Positions 27,483-35,522 of a stretch of 64,000 nucleotides of DNA are shown one piece after another (the stretch's first letter is position 1; each line of letters opens with the position of its first letter). Source of the DNA: G963665495 sp963665495 (GTDB lineage: Bacteria > Desulfobacterota > Desulfovibrionia > Desulfovibrionales > Desulfovibrionaceae). The notes beneath the pieces were generated by a model. It had not been told where the DNA came from. It was given only the letters and a program-made list of their open reading frames with translations, and did not search any database. The position numbers and the translations under genes were made by a program. Location of the stretch: the NCBI GenBank assembly GCA_963665495.1, contig OY762289.1, forward strand, positions 4,030,001-4,094,000. Direction: 5' to 3'.

Positions 27483-28334
27483 TTATTCGCTTACGAAACG
27501 GATTTCAGTGATCTGCCCCTCCCAAAAGGGATACACCTTGCCCGCAGCCATTCTTGAGATGGCGAACCCGTGGGGGATCATCTGATTGCCCACCTGGCGC
27601 CAATCACTCCGCCGTACGTGCTCTCCGGAGCCGTGATACGGCGTGGTCAGGTCCCCGTCCTCTGTGGCCACCATCTGCGTCATGCGCCCTTGGCCATCGA
27701 AATGCGCAACCATGGATGCGGAAAGACCGTCAGCCGTGACCGTCGCCAGGGCGCTGCTTTCATTGATGGGTGTCCACGTTACCGGACCGCCGGGCAACAG
27801 TCCCTGAGGGCAGAGCGCACTTTCCAGCAACCAGCGCCGCAGAGAGATGCGGTTCAGCTCCGGGGTTTCGTGCTGGTCTACCACTGTAAACAGACCACAC
27901 ACTTTAGCACGCATCTCCATCTTCCCTTGGGCGAAGTAGTCATAAGCCCGCGCCCAAACACCGGGAACAAATGTTATTTTTTCCGAGAACAACAACGCTG
28001 GCGTGCCTATGGCGATGACTTGTTCAGCGCGAGCCTTGTTGAAGCTCTCTGCCATAGGGAGACGGAACTGCCCCGCTGCTTTCAGGCGGACTGACGCATA
28101 ACGCGGCACCGGACCGGTGAACGCGAAATCGAAATAGCGCTGCACAGGCTCAGGCAAACGCTTCAGTCCCTCGGCGTCCATGGCAGGCGCAGGAAAAGCG
28201 GCGCCGAGCCTGGCCACTTCCTCACGAAAGGCGGCAATCACCTGCTCTGTTCGCCAGGACCCATAAGTCACAACGCCCGCCGTAAGCACGGCTACCAGCC
28301 CTACCCCGATTGCTCCCCATTTCAGTGCGTTCAT
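27483..28334 (-). CDS. DUF6544-like membrane-anchored protein
   Basis: The 283-residue protein has one N-terminal membrane helix (residues 5-24) and an extracytoplasmic domain that resembles the DUF6544/DUF6920 family (LPEPVQRYFDFAFTGPVPRY, QGKMEMRAKVCGLFTVVD, LRRWLLESALCPQGLLPGG, SDWRQVGNQMIPHGFAISRM). The biochemical function of this family is unknown. GGAGGTCGCT precedes the ATG. The gene is divergent from a TetR regulator, with two perfect operators between them, so it is almost certainly under TetR control. Confidence 0.75.
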   Translation of the reverse strand: MNALKWGAIGVGLVAVLTAGVVTYGSWRTEQVIAAFREEVARLGAAFPAPAMDAEGLKRLPEPVQRYFDFAFTGPVPRYASVRLKAAGQFRLPMAESFNKARAEQVIAIGTPALLFSEKITFVPGVWARAYDYFAQGKMEMRAKVCGLFTVVDQHETPELNRISLRRWLLESALCPQGLLPGGPVTWTPINESSALATVTADGLSASMVAHFDGQGRMTQMVATEDGDLTTPYHGSGEHVRRSDWRQVGNQMIPHGFAISRMAAGKVYPFWEGQITEIRFVSE

Positions 28335-28349
28335 AGCGACCTCCAGATA

Positions 28350-28367
28350 CCGTACACATATGTACGC
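28350..28367. promoter_or_regulatory. TetR operator 1
   Basis: CCGTACACATATGTACGC is a perfect inverted repeat of CGTACA/TGTACG with a four-base centre. It lies 16 bases upstream of the DUF6544 start. Confidence 0.8.
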
Positions 28368-28379
28368 TTGTTGACTTAT

Positions 28380-28397
28380 CCGTACATTTGTGTACGG
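28380..28397. promoter_or_regulatory. TetR operator 2
   Basis: CCGTACATTTGTGTACGG is a perfect inverted repeat with seven-base arms and the same CCGTACA half-site as operator 1. The two centres are exactly 30 bases apart, about three helical turns, which suits two dimers on one DNA face. Confidence 0.8.
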
Positions 28398-28426
28398 TTC
28401 CTGTCAAGCGAATAAAGGTGAGAATA

Positions 28427-29047
28427 ATGAAACCTGCCCAACAGGAAGAACGAAGACGACAGATCGAAGCCGCGGCATTCGAACTGCTGGCGAAGAATGG
28501 CTACCGCCGTACCAGCATGCTGCTGATTGCTAAGCGTGCCGGAGCCTCCAACCAGACGCTTTACGCCTGGTATGGCAACAAGCAAAACCTTTTTAAGAGT
28601 CTGATCGATACGAACGCGCATGAGGTAAAAGCCTTGCTTCGCAATGCGCTCGAAAGGGAACTCGCCCCTGCCGAGATCTTGCGTGCGCTTGGCCCGCTTT
28701 TGTTGCGGTTCACCACCGGCGAAAAAGCCATTATCATCAATCGCGCAGCCATAGCGGACGCAGGGGAAACAGGAATTCTGGCAGAGGCCATTGACCGGGC
28801 GGCCCGGGATGAGATGGTCGCACTGATTGGCGACCTCATGAGCAGCCTGATACGCAGCGCTTGTTTTCGCAACGACGTTGACCCCAAAGACGCTGCAGAG
28901 ACCTACATCAGTCTGCTGTTCGGAGAAGTGCAGATACGGCAGGCCTTTGGCCGCCTGGGGCCGCTGGACGAGCAGACCATTCAGGCCCGGGCCAATCGCG
29001 CCTATTCCCTGACCTGCCGCCTCTATGGCACAGAGATTCTTGTGTAG
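28427..29047 (+). CDS. TetR/AcrR family transcriptional regulator
   Basis: The 206-residue protein has a TetR helix-turn-helix at residues 10-55 (IEAAAFELLAKNGYRRTSML, then IAKRAGASNQTLYAWYGNKQ) and a helical ligand-binding domain with a TetR_C-like end. The ATG at 28427 follows AAAGGTGAG. Its two expected operators lie in the 93-base gap to the divergent DUF6544 gene. It therefore probably represses itself and that neighbour. The start of the following AraC/TIM-barrel gene is only 16 bases downstream, so read-through may link the two. Confidence 0.92.
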   Translation: MKPAQQEERRRQIEAAAFELLAKNGYRRTSMLLIAKRAGASNQTLYAWYGNKQNLFKSLIDTNAHEVKALLRNALERELAPAEILRALGPLLLRFTTGEKAIIINRAAIADAGETGILAEAIDRAARDEMVALIGDLMSSLIRSACFRNDVDPKDAAETYISLLFGEVQIRQAFGRLGPLDEQTIQARANRAYSLTCRLYGTEILV

Positions 29048-29062
29048 AAGAAATGAGCAAAG

Positions 29063-30262
29063 ATGATATCACGCCAGCATATTCTTGAAACTCTGAAGAG
29101 ACAAATACAACGGAACCAGCATCTCATTGGAGTGGCTGCCGGAGCCGGTATAACGGCAAAGTACGCCCAAATGGGCGGAGCGGATTTCCTGCTGTTGCTC
29201 AACTCAGGCCGGTTCCGGCAAATGGGAAGGAGTTCCCTTGCCGGTTATTTGCCCTTTTACAACAGCAATGAAATGGTCATGGAGTATTCCTTACGCGAAA
29301 TTAAGACGCTGATTACACGAATTCCGCTTATCTTCGGCTTGAACGCCACGGATCCATCCATAGACCTGGAATACTATATCGAACGCATTAAATCCCTTGG
29401 ATTCGAAGGGATCAATAATTATCCAACCCTCGGTTTGATCGACGGACAATTCCGCGAAGCGCTTGAAGAAGAAGGCAGCTGTTATCAGACCGAAGTCCGG
29501 GCCATTGCAATCGCGCATGCCAAAGACCTGTTCACCATCGCCTTTGTTTTCAACGAACAACAGACCCGGGACATGCTCAACGCCGGAGCCGACATCATCT
29601 GCGCCCATTTGGGCTTTACCGTGGGCGGAATTCTCGGCGCAAAGAAGGTTCTTTCGCTGGAAGCCGCCAAGGAAAGAGCCTTGAATATCTTTTCCGTATG
29701 CGACCAGATACGGCCGGATGTCATAAAAATGATTTATGGCGGACCTGTGAAAAGTCCTATTGATATTCAGTATATGTACAATAATCTGAATGTAATGGGC
29801 TACATCGGGGGATCTTCCTTCGAGCGCATTCCTTCGGAAAAATCCATTATCAATATCACAAAGGCGTTCAAGACCTCGGATCATTTGGGCAAGGATGAAC
29901 TGATGCTGAAAATGCTGGACGGCGTAACCAAGCATTTTGAGTACATAGAATTTGTAAAAAGATACGTCGCCGAAAACTACATGCATGACATCTCTTTTGT
30001 GGATCTAGCACAGATCTCCCACATCTCAAGAAGTCATCTCAGCAGGCTTTTCAAAAAGGAGATCGGATGCGGTTTCCCCGAATATCTGGTAAAATTCCGC
30101 ATGAAAAAGGCCACCGACATCATGAAAGAGAATCTGAACATCAGCCTGAGTGACGTGTCGGAATTGGTCGGATATCGGGACTACAGTCAATTCAGTAAAA
30201 TGTTCAAAAAATACATAGGAATAAAGCCAAGCGTTTTCCAAAGGAGACATAAACACAACTAA
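29063..30262 (+). CDS. AraC-type regulator with PEP-hydrolase-like TIM-barrel sensor domain
   Basis: The 399-residue protein combines two parts. Residues 1-270 form a TIM barrel of the PEP_hydrolase family (PF09370 type): GVAAGAGITAKYAQMGGADF, LLLNSGRFRQMGRSSLAGYL, NNYPTLGLIDGQFREALEEE, IICAHLGFTVGGILGAKK, and MIYGGPVKSP. Residues 295-395 are a double AraC helix-turn-helix (VDLAQISHISRSHLSRLFKK, then SELVGYRDYSQFSKMFKKYI). The barrel is clearly paralogous to the stand-alone enzyme two genes downstream (31624). Thus the regulator probably binds the same ligand that the enzyme acts on and controls the operon from 30389. Confidence 0.9.
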   Translation: MISRQHILETLKRQIQRNQHLIGVAAGAGITAKYAQMGGADFLLLLNSGRFRQMGRSSLAGYLPFYNSNEMVMEYSLREIKTLITRIPLIFGLNATDPSIDLEYYIERIKSLGFEGINNYPTLGLIDGQFREALEEEGSCYQTEVRAIAIAHAKDLFTIAFVFNEQQTRDMLNAGADIICAHLGFTVGGILGAKKVLSLEAAKERALNIFSVCDQIRPDVIKMIYGGPVKSPIDIQYMYNNLNVMGYIGGSSFERIPSEKSIINITKAFKTSDHLGKDELMLKMLDGVTKHFEYIEFVKRYVAENYMHDISFVDLAQISHISRSHLSRLFKKEIGCGFPEYLVKFRMKKATDIMKENLNISLSDVSELVGYRDYSQFSKMFKKYIGIKPSVFQRRHKHN

Positions 30263-30388
30263 TTGCAACATAGACACATTTACTTTCAGCACTCCAGTTC
30301 GTAGTATTGATTTGTAATCAGTGATGCTGTTTGCAAACATGTTTTACGACATCAGTAAATCGTTAATTTCAATGCTGAGGGTAACATT

Positions 30389-31606
30389 TTGAAAACAATT
30401 GCAATTGCAGGAACATTTGACTCAAAAGGCGCAGAGTACACGTATGTTGTAGAATTGATCCAGAGCCTGGGATTAAAAACCTTTACAATCCACACAGGTG
30501 TGTTTGAACCGGCTTTCGAGCCGGATGTTTCAAATGCCGAGATCGCAAAAGCCGCCGGGGTAGACATTCATGAAATTGCAGAAAAAAAAGATCGAGCCCT
30601 GGCAACTGAAATTCTCACAAAGGGAATGGAAAAAGTGCTGCCGGAACTCTACCGCCAGGGAAAGTTCGACGGAGTCATTTCCTTTGGAGGCACTGGAGGA
30701 ACAGCCATTGTAACCCCCGGCATGCGAGCATTGCCCATCGGGGTGCCAAAACTCATGGTATCCACCGTGGCATCCGGGAATACGGCAAAATACGTGGGCA
30801 CCAGCGACATCGTCATGATGCCTTCCGTGGTGGATGTCGCGGGCCTGAATTCCATTTCCACAACGATATTTTCAAACGCGGCCTTTGCCATTGCCGGGAT
30901 GGTAAAGTTCACCAACAACCAGCCCCCCGTCGAGAAGAAACCTCTTATCGCCGCGACCATGTTCGGGGTCACCACCCCGGCCATCAACTTTGCCAGGGCC
31001 TACCTCGAAGACAGAGGGTACGAAGTCCTGATTTTCCACGCAACAGGCGTTGGCGGCCAATCCATGGAAGCGCTCATCGATGGGGGCTTCATAGAAGGCG
31101 TCCTGGATCTGACAACCACCGAATGGTGTGATGAACTTGTCGGCGGCATATTGGCTGCGGGTCCGCATCGCCTGGAGGCCGCGGGCAAAAAGGGCGTCCC
31201 CCAGGTCGTGTCCGTCGGAGCGCTGGACATGGTGAATTTTGACGCCATAGACACCGTTCCCAAGCAATTCAAGGACAGGCTGCTGTACAAGCACAACCCC
31301 ACTATTACGCTGATGCGGACGTCAGTGGAAGAAAACAAGATGATCGGCAAAAAAATCACCGAAAAATTGAACATGGCCAAGGGCCCCACGGTCATGATGC
31401 TGCCCTTGAAAGGCGTATCCATGATTGATGCGCCGGATCAGGTCTTTTACGGAAAAGACGAGGACGAGGCCTTGTTCAATGAGTTCCGTACGGGCTTGAA
31501 CAAAGACACGGTGGAGCTTATCGAACTGCCCTTGCACATCAACGACCAGGCTTTTGCCGAAGCGGCCGCACAAAAATTGATCGATTTGCTGTCTACTAAC
31601 AGCTAA
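30389..31606 (+). CDS. Tm-1-like ATP-binding protein (UPF0261)
   Basis: The 405-residue protein matches the UPF0261/Tm-1-like family: IAGTFDSKGAEYTYVVELIQ at the start, VISFGGTGGTAIVTPGMRAL, SGNTAKYVGTSDIVMMPSVV, and VLDLTTTEWCDELVGGIL. In plants the same domain forms the N-terminal half of the tomato Tm-1 protein and is fused to the TIM-barrel domain encoded here by the next gene. It binds ATP; its enzymatic reaction is not established. The start is a TTG at 30389 with GAGGGTAAC upstream. No ATG fits. It lies between the AraC/TIM-barrel regulator and the TIM-barrel enzyme. Confidence 0.9.
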   Translation: MKTIAIAGTFDSKGAEYTYVVELIQSLGLKTFTIHTGVFEPAFEPDVSNAEIAKAAGVDIHEIAEKKDRALATEILTKGMEKVLPELYRQGKFDGVISFGGTGGTAIVTPGMRALPIGVPKLMVSTVASGNTAKYVGTSDIVMMPSVVDVAGLNSISTTIFSNAAFAIAGMVKFTNNQPPVEKKPLIAATMFGVTTPAINFARAYLEDRGYEVLIFHATGVGGQSMEALIDGGFIEGVLDLTTTEWCDELVGGILAAGPHRLEAAGKKGVPQVVSVGALDMVNFDAIDTVPKQFKDRLLYKHNPTITLMRTSVEENKMIGKKITEKLNMAKGPTVMMLPLKGVSMIDAPDQVFYGKDEDEALFNEFRTGLNKDTVELIELPLHINDQAFAEAAAQKLIDLLSTNS

Positions 31607-31623
31607 CCATAATTCAGGGGAAT

Positions 31624-32460
31624 ATGAGCATGAACAAAAAGACAAGAACTGAAATCATGGCCATGTACCGCAAGCAGGTTGCGGAAGGTAAAATTCTGCT
31701 GGGTGTCGGCGCAGGCACCGGCATTACTGCCAAGAGCAGTGAAAAAGGTCAGGCGGATATGCTGATCATCTACAACTCCGGCCGGTACAGAATGGCCGGA
31801 CGCGGTTCCCTGGCAGGACTTCTCTCCTACGGCGACGCCAACCAGATTGTCGTCGAGATGGCCGCAGAAGTTCTCCCCGTCGTACAGGAAACCCCAGTGC
31901 TTGCAGGTGTGTGCGGAACCGATCCTTTCAGAGTTATGGACGTGTTTCTGGCCCAGTTAAAGGCCATGGGCTTTGCCGGCGTGCAGAACTTCCCCACTGT
32001 GGGCCTGATCGACGGCGTATTCAGACAGAACCTGGAAGAGACCGGCATGGGCTACGGCCTGGAAGTCGAGATGATCCGCAAGGCGCACGAGCTTGATATG
32101 CTGACAACCCCCTACGTATTCGACCCCGAACAGGCCGCGGCCATGGCTGAAGCCGGCGCTGATATCCTCGTCGCCCATATGGGGCTGACCACCAAGGGAA
32201 CCATCGGAGCCCAGACAGCCCTCAGCCTGGATGACTGCGTCGACAAAATCAATGCAATCATCAAGGCCGGTAAACAGGTCAATCCGGACATCATGGTCAT
32301 CTGCCACGGCGGTCCCATCGCCGAACCTGATGACGCCGCGTACGTCATTAATAAAATCAAAGACATCGACGGCTTTTTCGGAGCATCGAGCATCGAACGC
32401 TTCGCAGCTGAAAAAGGCATCCAGGCGCAGACCGAAGCCTTCAAGAAAATCGCCAGATAA
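31624..32460 (+). CDS. PEP-hydrolase-family TIM-barrel protein
   Basis: The 278-residue protein is a stand-alone TIM barrel of the PF09370 family: GVGAGTGITAKSSEKGQADM, YNSGRYRMAGRGSLAGLLS, QNFPTVGLIDGVFRQNLEET, ILVAHMGLTTKGTIGAQ, and CHGGPIAEPDDAAYVI. It resembles isocitrate-lyase/PEP-mutase-like barrels; the reaction is unproven. It follows the Tm-1-like gene by 17 bases and ends the operon at a strong terminator. An internal ATG at 31630 is better spaced to the AGGGG ribosome site and may be the true start. Confidence 0.88.
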   Translation: MSMNKKTRTEIMAMYRKQVAEGKILLGVGAGTGITAKSSEKGQADMLIIYNSGRYRMAGRGSLAGLLSYGDANQIVVEMAAEVLPVVQETPVLAGVCGTDPFRVMDVFLAQLKAMGFAGVQNFPTVGLIDGVFRQNLEETGMGYGLEVEMIRKAHELDMLTTPYVFDPEQAAAMAEAGADILVAHMGLTTKGTIGAQTALSLDDCVDKINAIIKAGKQVNPDIMVICHGGPIAEPDDAAYVINKIKDIDGFFGASSIERFAAEKGIQAQTEAFKKIAR

Positions 32461-32518
32461 CGTAGCGTAGCTTCCACTGGCCCCATGATTTTTAAAATCG
32501 GGACCAGAGCCCGTCAAG

Positions 32519-32552
32519 AAAGCCCCTTGCGACATTGTATCGCAAGGGGCTT
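32519..32552 (+). terminator. Terminator of the Tm-1/TIM-barrel operon
   Basis: Perfect 13-base arms (AAGCCCCTTGCGA and complement) with a seven-base loop lie about 60 bases after the stop codon. A T-rich tail (TTATTTAATGG) follows. Confidence 0.85.
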
Positions 32553-32931
32553 ATTTAATGGAACAACAGGAGATTTTCAGACCAATAGCGAAGAGTGGTG
32601 ATCCGATCAGCCCTCCGTTTCTTGCTTTGCACGAAGAGACAGATGAAAGCTCAATCGATTCAATCCACATATGGTATGAATTTGACACTTCAAGACGAGC
32701 AATGTATCATTTAACAACTCGTCATTAATAGAGAATTTGTTTTTATAAACATATTTAATAATAACAATGTCGAGAATTTCTCTGCAGTGATTTTTCTATA
32801 ATCAGCGTCAGGATAGTCTGAGTGTCTCTTTTATACCGTATCCTGCTGCGAAAACTCTCTTTTGCGCGGCTTTATACGGACGCTCTTGTCTGTATTTATT
32901 ACTGAACATTGAATCAGCTCAAGGAGTTTGT
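32553..32931. other. Intergenic region ahead of DUF1638 gene
   Basis: About 380 bases without a supported gene. The AT-rich second half is expected to contain the DUF1638 promoter. The last bases hold its ribosome site, CAAGGAG. Confidence 0.5.
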
Positions 32932-33570
32932 ATGCGCATTGGAATCGTGGCATGCAGTATTTTGCAACTCGAATTGGAAAAAGCTCTCAAATCCTTTGAC
33001 TGGACTGCAGACATCATCTACCTGGACGCCGCGCTGCATGTGAACCCCACGAATATGCGCGAACGCATTGTCGAAGAAGTCAACAAACTCAATGGCAAAG
33101 CGGACGTTGTCTTCCTGGGATACGGCTTTTGTCAGTCGTTGAAGGGGATTGAAGAAGACTGCAGCCTTCCGGTCATCTTGCCTCAGGTTGACGATTGCAT
33201 CTCTTTGTTGATGGGGCCGGAACGTTACGCAGAGGAAGTCAAAAAAGAAGTCGGGACCTGGTTCATGACACCCGGCTGGGCGGAAATTGGCGCCGAGATG
33301 GTCATCAAGGAGCTGCATCTGGACCGCGTCGTGAAGTACGGCAGGGATCCCATGCAGATGGCGCGACGCGTGTTTCAGCACTACCGTAGAGGCCTGCTCA
33401 TCGACACTAATGTGGGCGACAAGGAAAAGACCCTGGCCAGCGCTCAGAACTTTTGCCGGGATTTCAACCTGGAACTCGAAGAGACGCAATCCGATCCGGT
33501 GCTTCTTAGAGAGTGGCTCGCAAAGATTCCTCATTGGATTGACGAACAGCAGGCAACCCCACAGCCGTAG
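32932..33570 (+). CDS. DUF1638 protein of methyltransferase cluster
   Basis: The 212-residue protein matches DUF1638: IGIVACSILQLELEKAL at the start, YLDAALHVNPTNMRERI, VFLGYGFCQSLKGI with a conserved Cys, and LPQVDDCISLLMGPERYAEE followed by GTWFMTPGW. DUF1638 proteins often sit beside corrinoid methyltransferase genes and have been proposed to act in that pathway, but no reaction is known. It is transcribed towards the minus-strand methyl-transfer operon, and the last 65 bases of the two reading frames overlap tail to tail. AAGGAG precedes the ATG. Confidence 0.85.
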   Translation: MRIGIVACSILQLELEKALKSFDWTADIIYLDAALHVNPTNMRERIVEEVNKLNGKADVVFLGYGFCQSLKGIEEDCSLPVILPQVDDCISLLMGPERYAEEVKKEVGTWFMTPGWAEIGAEMVIKELHLDRVVKYGRDPMQMARRVFQHYRRGLLIDTNVGDKEKTLASAQNFCRDFNLELEETQSDPVLLREWLAKIPHWIDEQQATPQP

Positions 33571-35521
33571 CGGTGATCCGTACCTCCATGAGCACGGCGT
33601 CTCCCCAGCCTTCGGGCAAAGGAGCAGTCACGTCGTCGCGATCAAAAGTGATCTGAACGCCGCAGCCGCCACGAGACATAACCATCTGCTCTGCAGCTTT
33701 GCCGGCTTGTTCGCCGGCCATGCGCACGGCGTCTTCTAGTCTAAGCGCCTCGTCAAGACGCGCCGGACCCACGATCTGATAGCCTTCACGCGGCGTGGGG
33801 AGCGGACGCACCAGCGCTTCCGCGCGCTCGACAACCTTGCCCGTCACCGCGCCGTAAGCGTTTGCCACCTCCGCATGAGGAGGAATAACCAGTTTCGCGT
33901 TCACCCTCCTGCACGCATCCGGAAAATAGGCCTCCACCGGGGCTCCCACGGCGACGACCGGCAGTCGTAAATTCAGAGCAACTTCCATGGGGCAGGCCCC
34001 GGACATGGTCAGCAGCCTATCGAGAAAACGATGATACTCATCGTTCCATTCTTCGGCCACGGCGGAATCGGCGTGAAACGCCTTGGCAGCCATCTCGCGA
34101 GCCAGCATGACGTGAATTTTCTCCCGGACTCGCTCAATCAGGTTTTCAGGCGTTGCCTTGAGACGTCTCGCGACTATGGCAACAGCCAGGTTAGCGGTTT
34201 CGGTGTCCCAAAAATCTAGCTTTCCCGCTGCGTGCATGACGTCCGTGGGGGTCAGTGCGGTCTCAAGAACGGCCCCGATCTCGTGGAGTTTGTCCACATC
34301 CACGAAATAGCCGATGCGTTCCCTTATTTCGGCGAGGCTCAGGACATTTCCGTCCAGTTCGTCCAACAATGCGTGCTCTCCCCGTGTCAGGACGCGCGTC
34401 GGGCGCTTGAGCAGACAATAAAAACGGCGTTGTTCTTCCTTGATCTTGTTCTCGGGCAATGCAAGCAAGGCTCGCAGTCTGTCCGCGACGCCGGAGAACC
34501 TCATGCCCGCCAGACTGAGCGGCATGCTGCGGCAGGGGCCCAAAGTAATGGAGCCTTCCGCCCCGACGCTTATCCGGCTGTCGCCTCCCAGGCCTATGGT
34601 CCACATGTCCACGGCCTGCACCTTGGTCTGCCAGCCGCCGACCTTGGCCCCGCGCGGATCGAGTCCGGCGCTCCTCCCGACCACCATGGCGATGTCCGAC
34701 GTGGTTCCGCCCATATCGACCACAAGGGCGTCCTCCAGACCAGAAAGGCGGCAAGCTCCATACACGCTGGCGGCAGGACCGGACAGCACGGTCTCCACTG
34801 GCCGTTCCCGGCAGGACTCGGCGCTGGCCATGGAGCCGTCGCCCTTGACCACCATCAGGGGGGCGTCAATTCCATGCGCCTGAAGCATGGTTTCCACAGC
34901 CGCGATGAGTTCCCGCATCAGCGGCATGAGACGAGCGTTCAGGGAGGCTGTCGCCCCTCTTTCCATCATGCCCACCGCTCCTGACAACTCATGTGCGCAA
35001 ACAACAGGCTTTTCGCTCAAACGTGCGATGATCTCACGCAAGTCTTTTTCATGGGATGGATTGTAAATACTGAAGTAGCTGGAGACGGCGAAGGCGTCCA
35101 CGTCTTCGAGCATGGAGAGTATCGCCTTCTCCGCGGCAACGGGATCAAGAGCGGATGTTTCCTGTCCATGGCGGTCATGGGCTCCGGAGATAACGGCCGC
35201 GCGTTCGCAGGGGAGCGCGTCGGGCAGGGAAAAGGTCTGGGGATTGGGAACCGTCATGAGCAAACCCACGCGGGCTCCTTTGCCTTCAACCGCACTGTTG
35301 GTCGCCAGGGTGGACGACAGAGCCACGATGCTGACGTCTTTGAACAGGCTTTGGTCCAGCCCTCGGAGCGCGCCGTCAATGCCCAGTCGCAGGTCGTGAG
35401 GCGTTGTCAGCGCTTTGCACTTGGACAACACTTCAGAGGTGGCCAAGTCCACCACCACGCCGTCCGTATAGGTGCCGCCCGTATCAATCCCGATGCCTAA
35501 AGCAGAACGCTCATTCGCCAT
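33506..35521 (-). CDS. Hydantoinase/oxoprolinase-family ASKHA protein in methyl-transfer operon
   Basis: The 671-residue protein has the HyuA-type N-terminus (LGIGIDTGGTYTDGVVVDLA), a central HyuA domain (SLNARLMPLMRELIAAVE, DALVVDMGGTTSDIAMV), and a C-terminal region ending in MSRGGCGVQITFDRDDVTAP. The partner HyuB subunit that makes a functional 5-oxoprolinase or hydantoinase is missing. HyuA-only proteins of this size are often found with corrinoid methyltransferases. Its ASKHA fold is shared with the corrinoid activator encoded just upstream, one base away, so a role in activation or in handling the substrate is possible. The start MANERSALGI at 35521 is set by the coupling TGACATG. Confidence 0.8.
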   Translation of the reverse strand: MANERSALGIGIDTGGTYTDGVVVDLATSEVLSKCKALTTPHDLRLGIDGALRGLDQSLFKDVSIVALSSTLATNSAVEGKGARVGLLMTVPNPQTFSLPDALPCERAAVISGAHDRHGQETSALDPVAAEKAILSMLEDVDAFAVSSYFSIYNPSHEKDLREIIARLSEKPVVCAHELSGAVGMMERGATASLNARLMPLMRELIAAVETMLQAHGIDAPLMVVKGDGSMASAESCRERPVETVLSGPAASVYGACRLSGLEDALVVDMGGTTSDIAMVVGRSAGLDPRGAKVGGWQTKVQAVDMWTIGLGGDSRISVGAEGSITLGPCRSMPLSLAGMRFSGVADRLRALLALPENKIKEEQRRFYCLLKRPTRVLTRGEHALLDELDGNVLSLAEIRERIGYFVDVDKLHEIGAVLETALTPTDVMHAAGKLDFWDTETANLAVAIVARRLKATPENLIERVREKIHVMLAREMAAKAFHADSAVAEEWNDEYHRFLDRLLTMSGACPMEVALNLRLPVVAVGAPVEAYFPDACRRVNAKLVIPPHAEVANAYGAVTGKVVERAEALVRPLPTPREGYQIVGPARLDEALRLEDAVRMAGEQAGKAAEQMVMSRGGCGVQITFDRDDVTAPLPEGWGDAVLMEVRITATAVGLPAVRQSNEESLRATL

Positions 35522-35522
35522 G

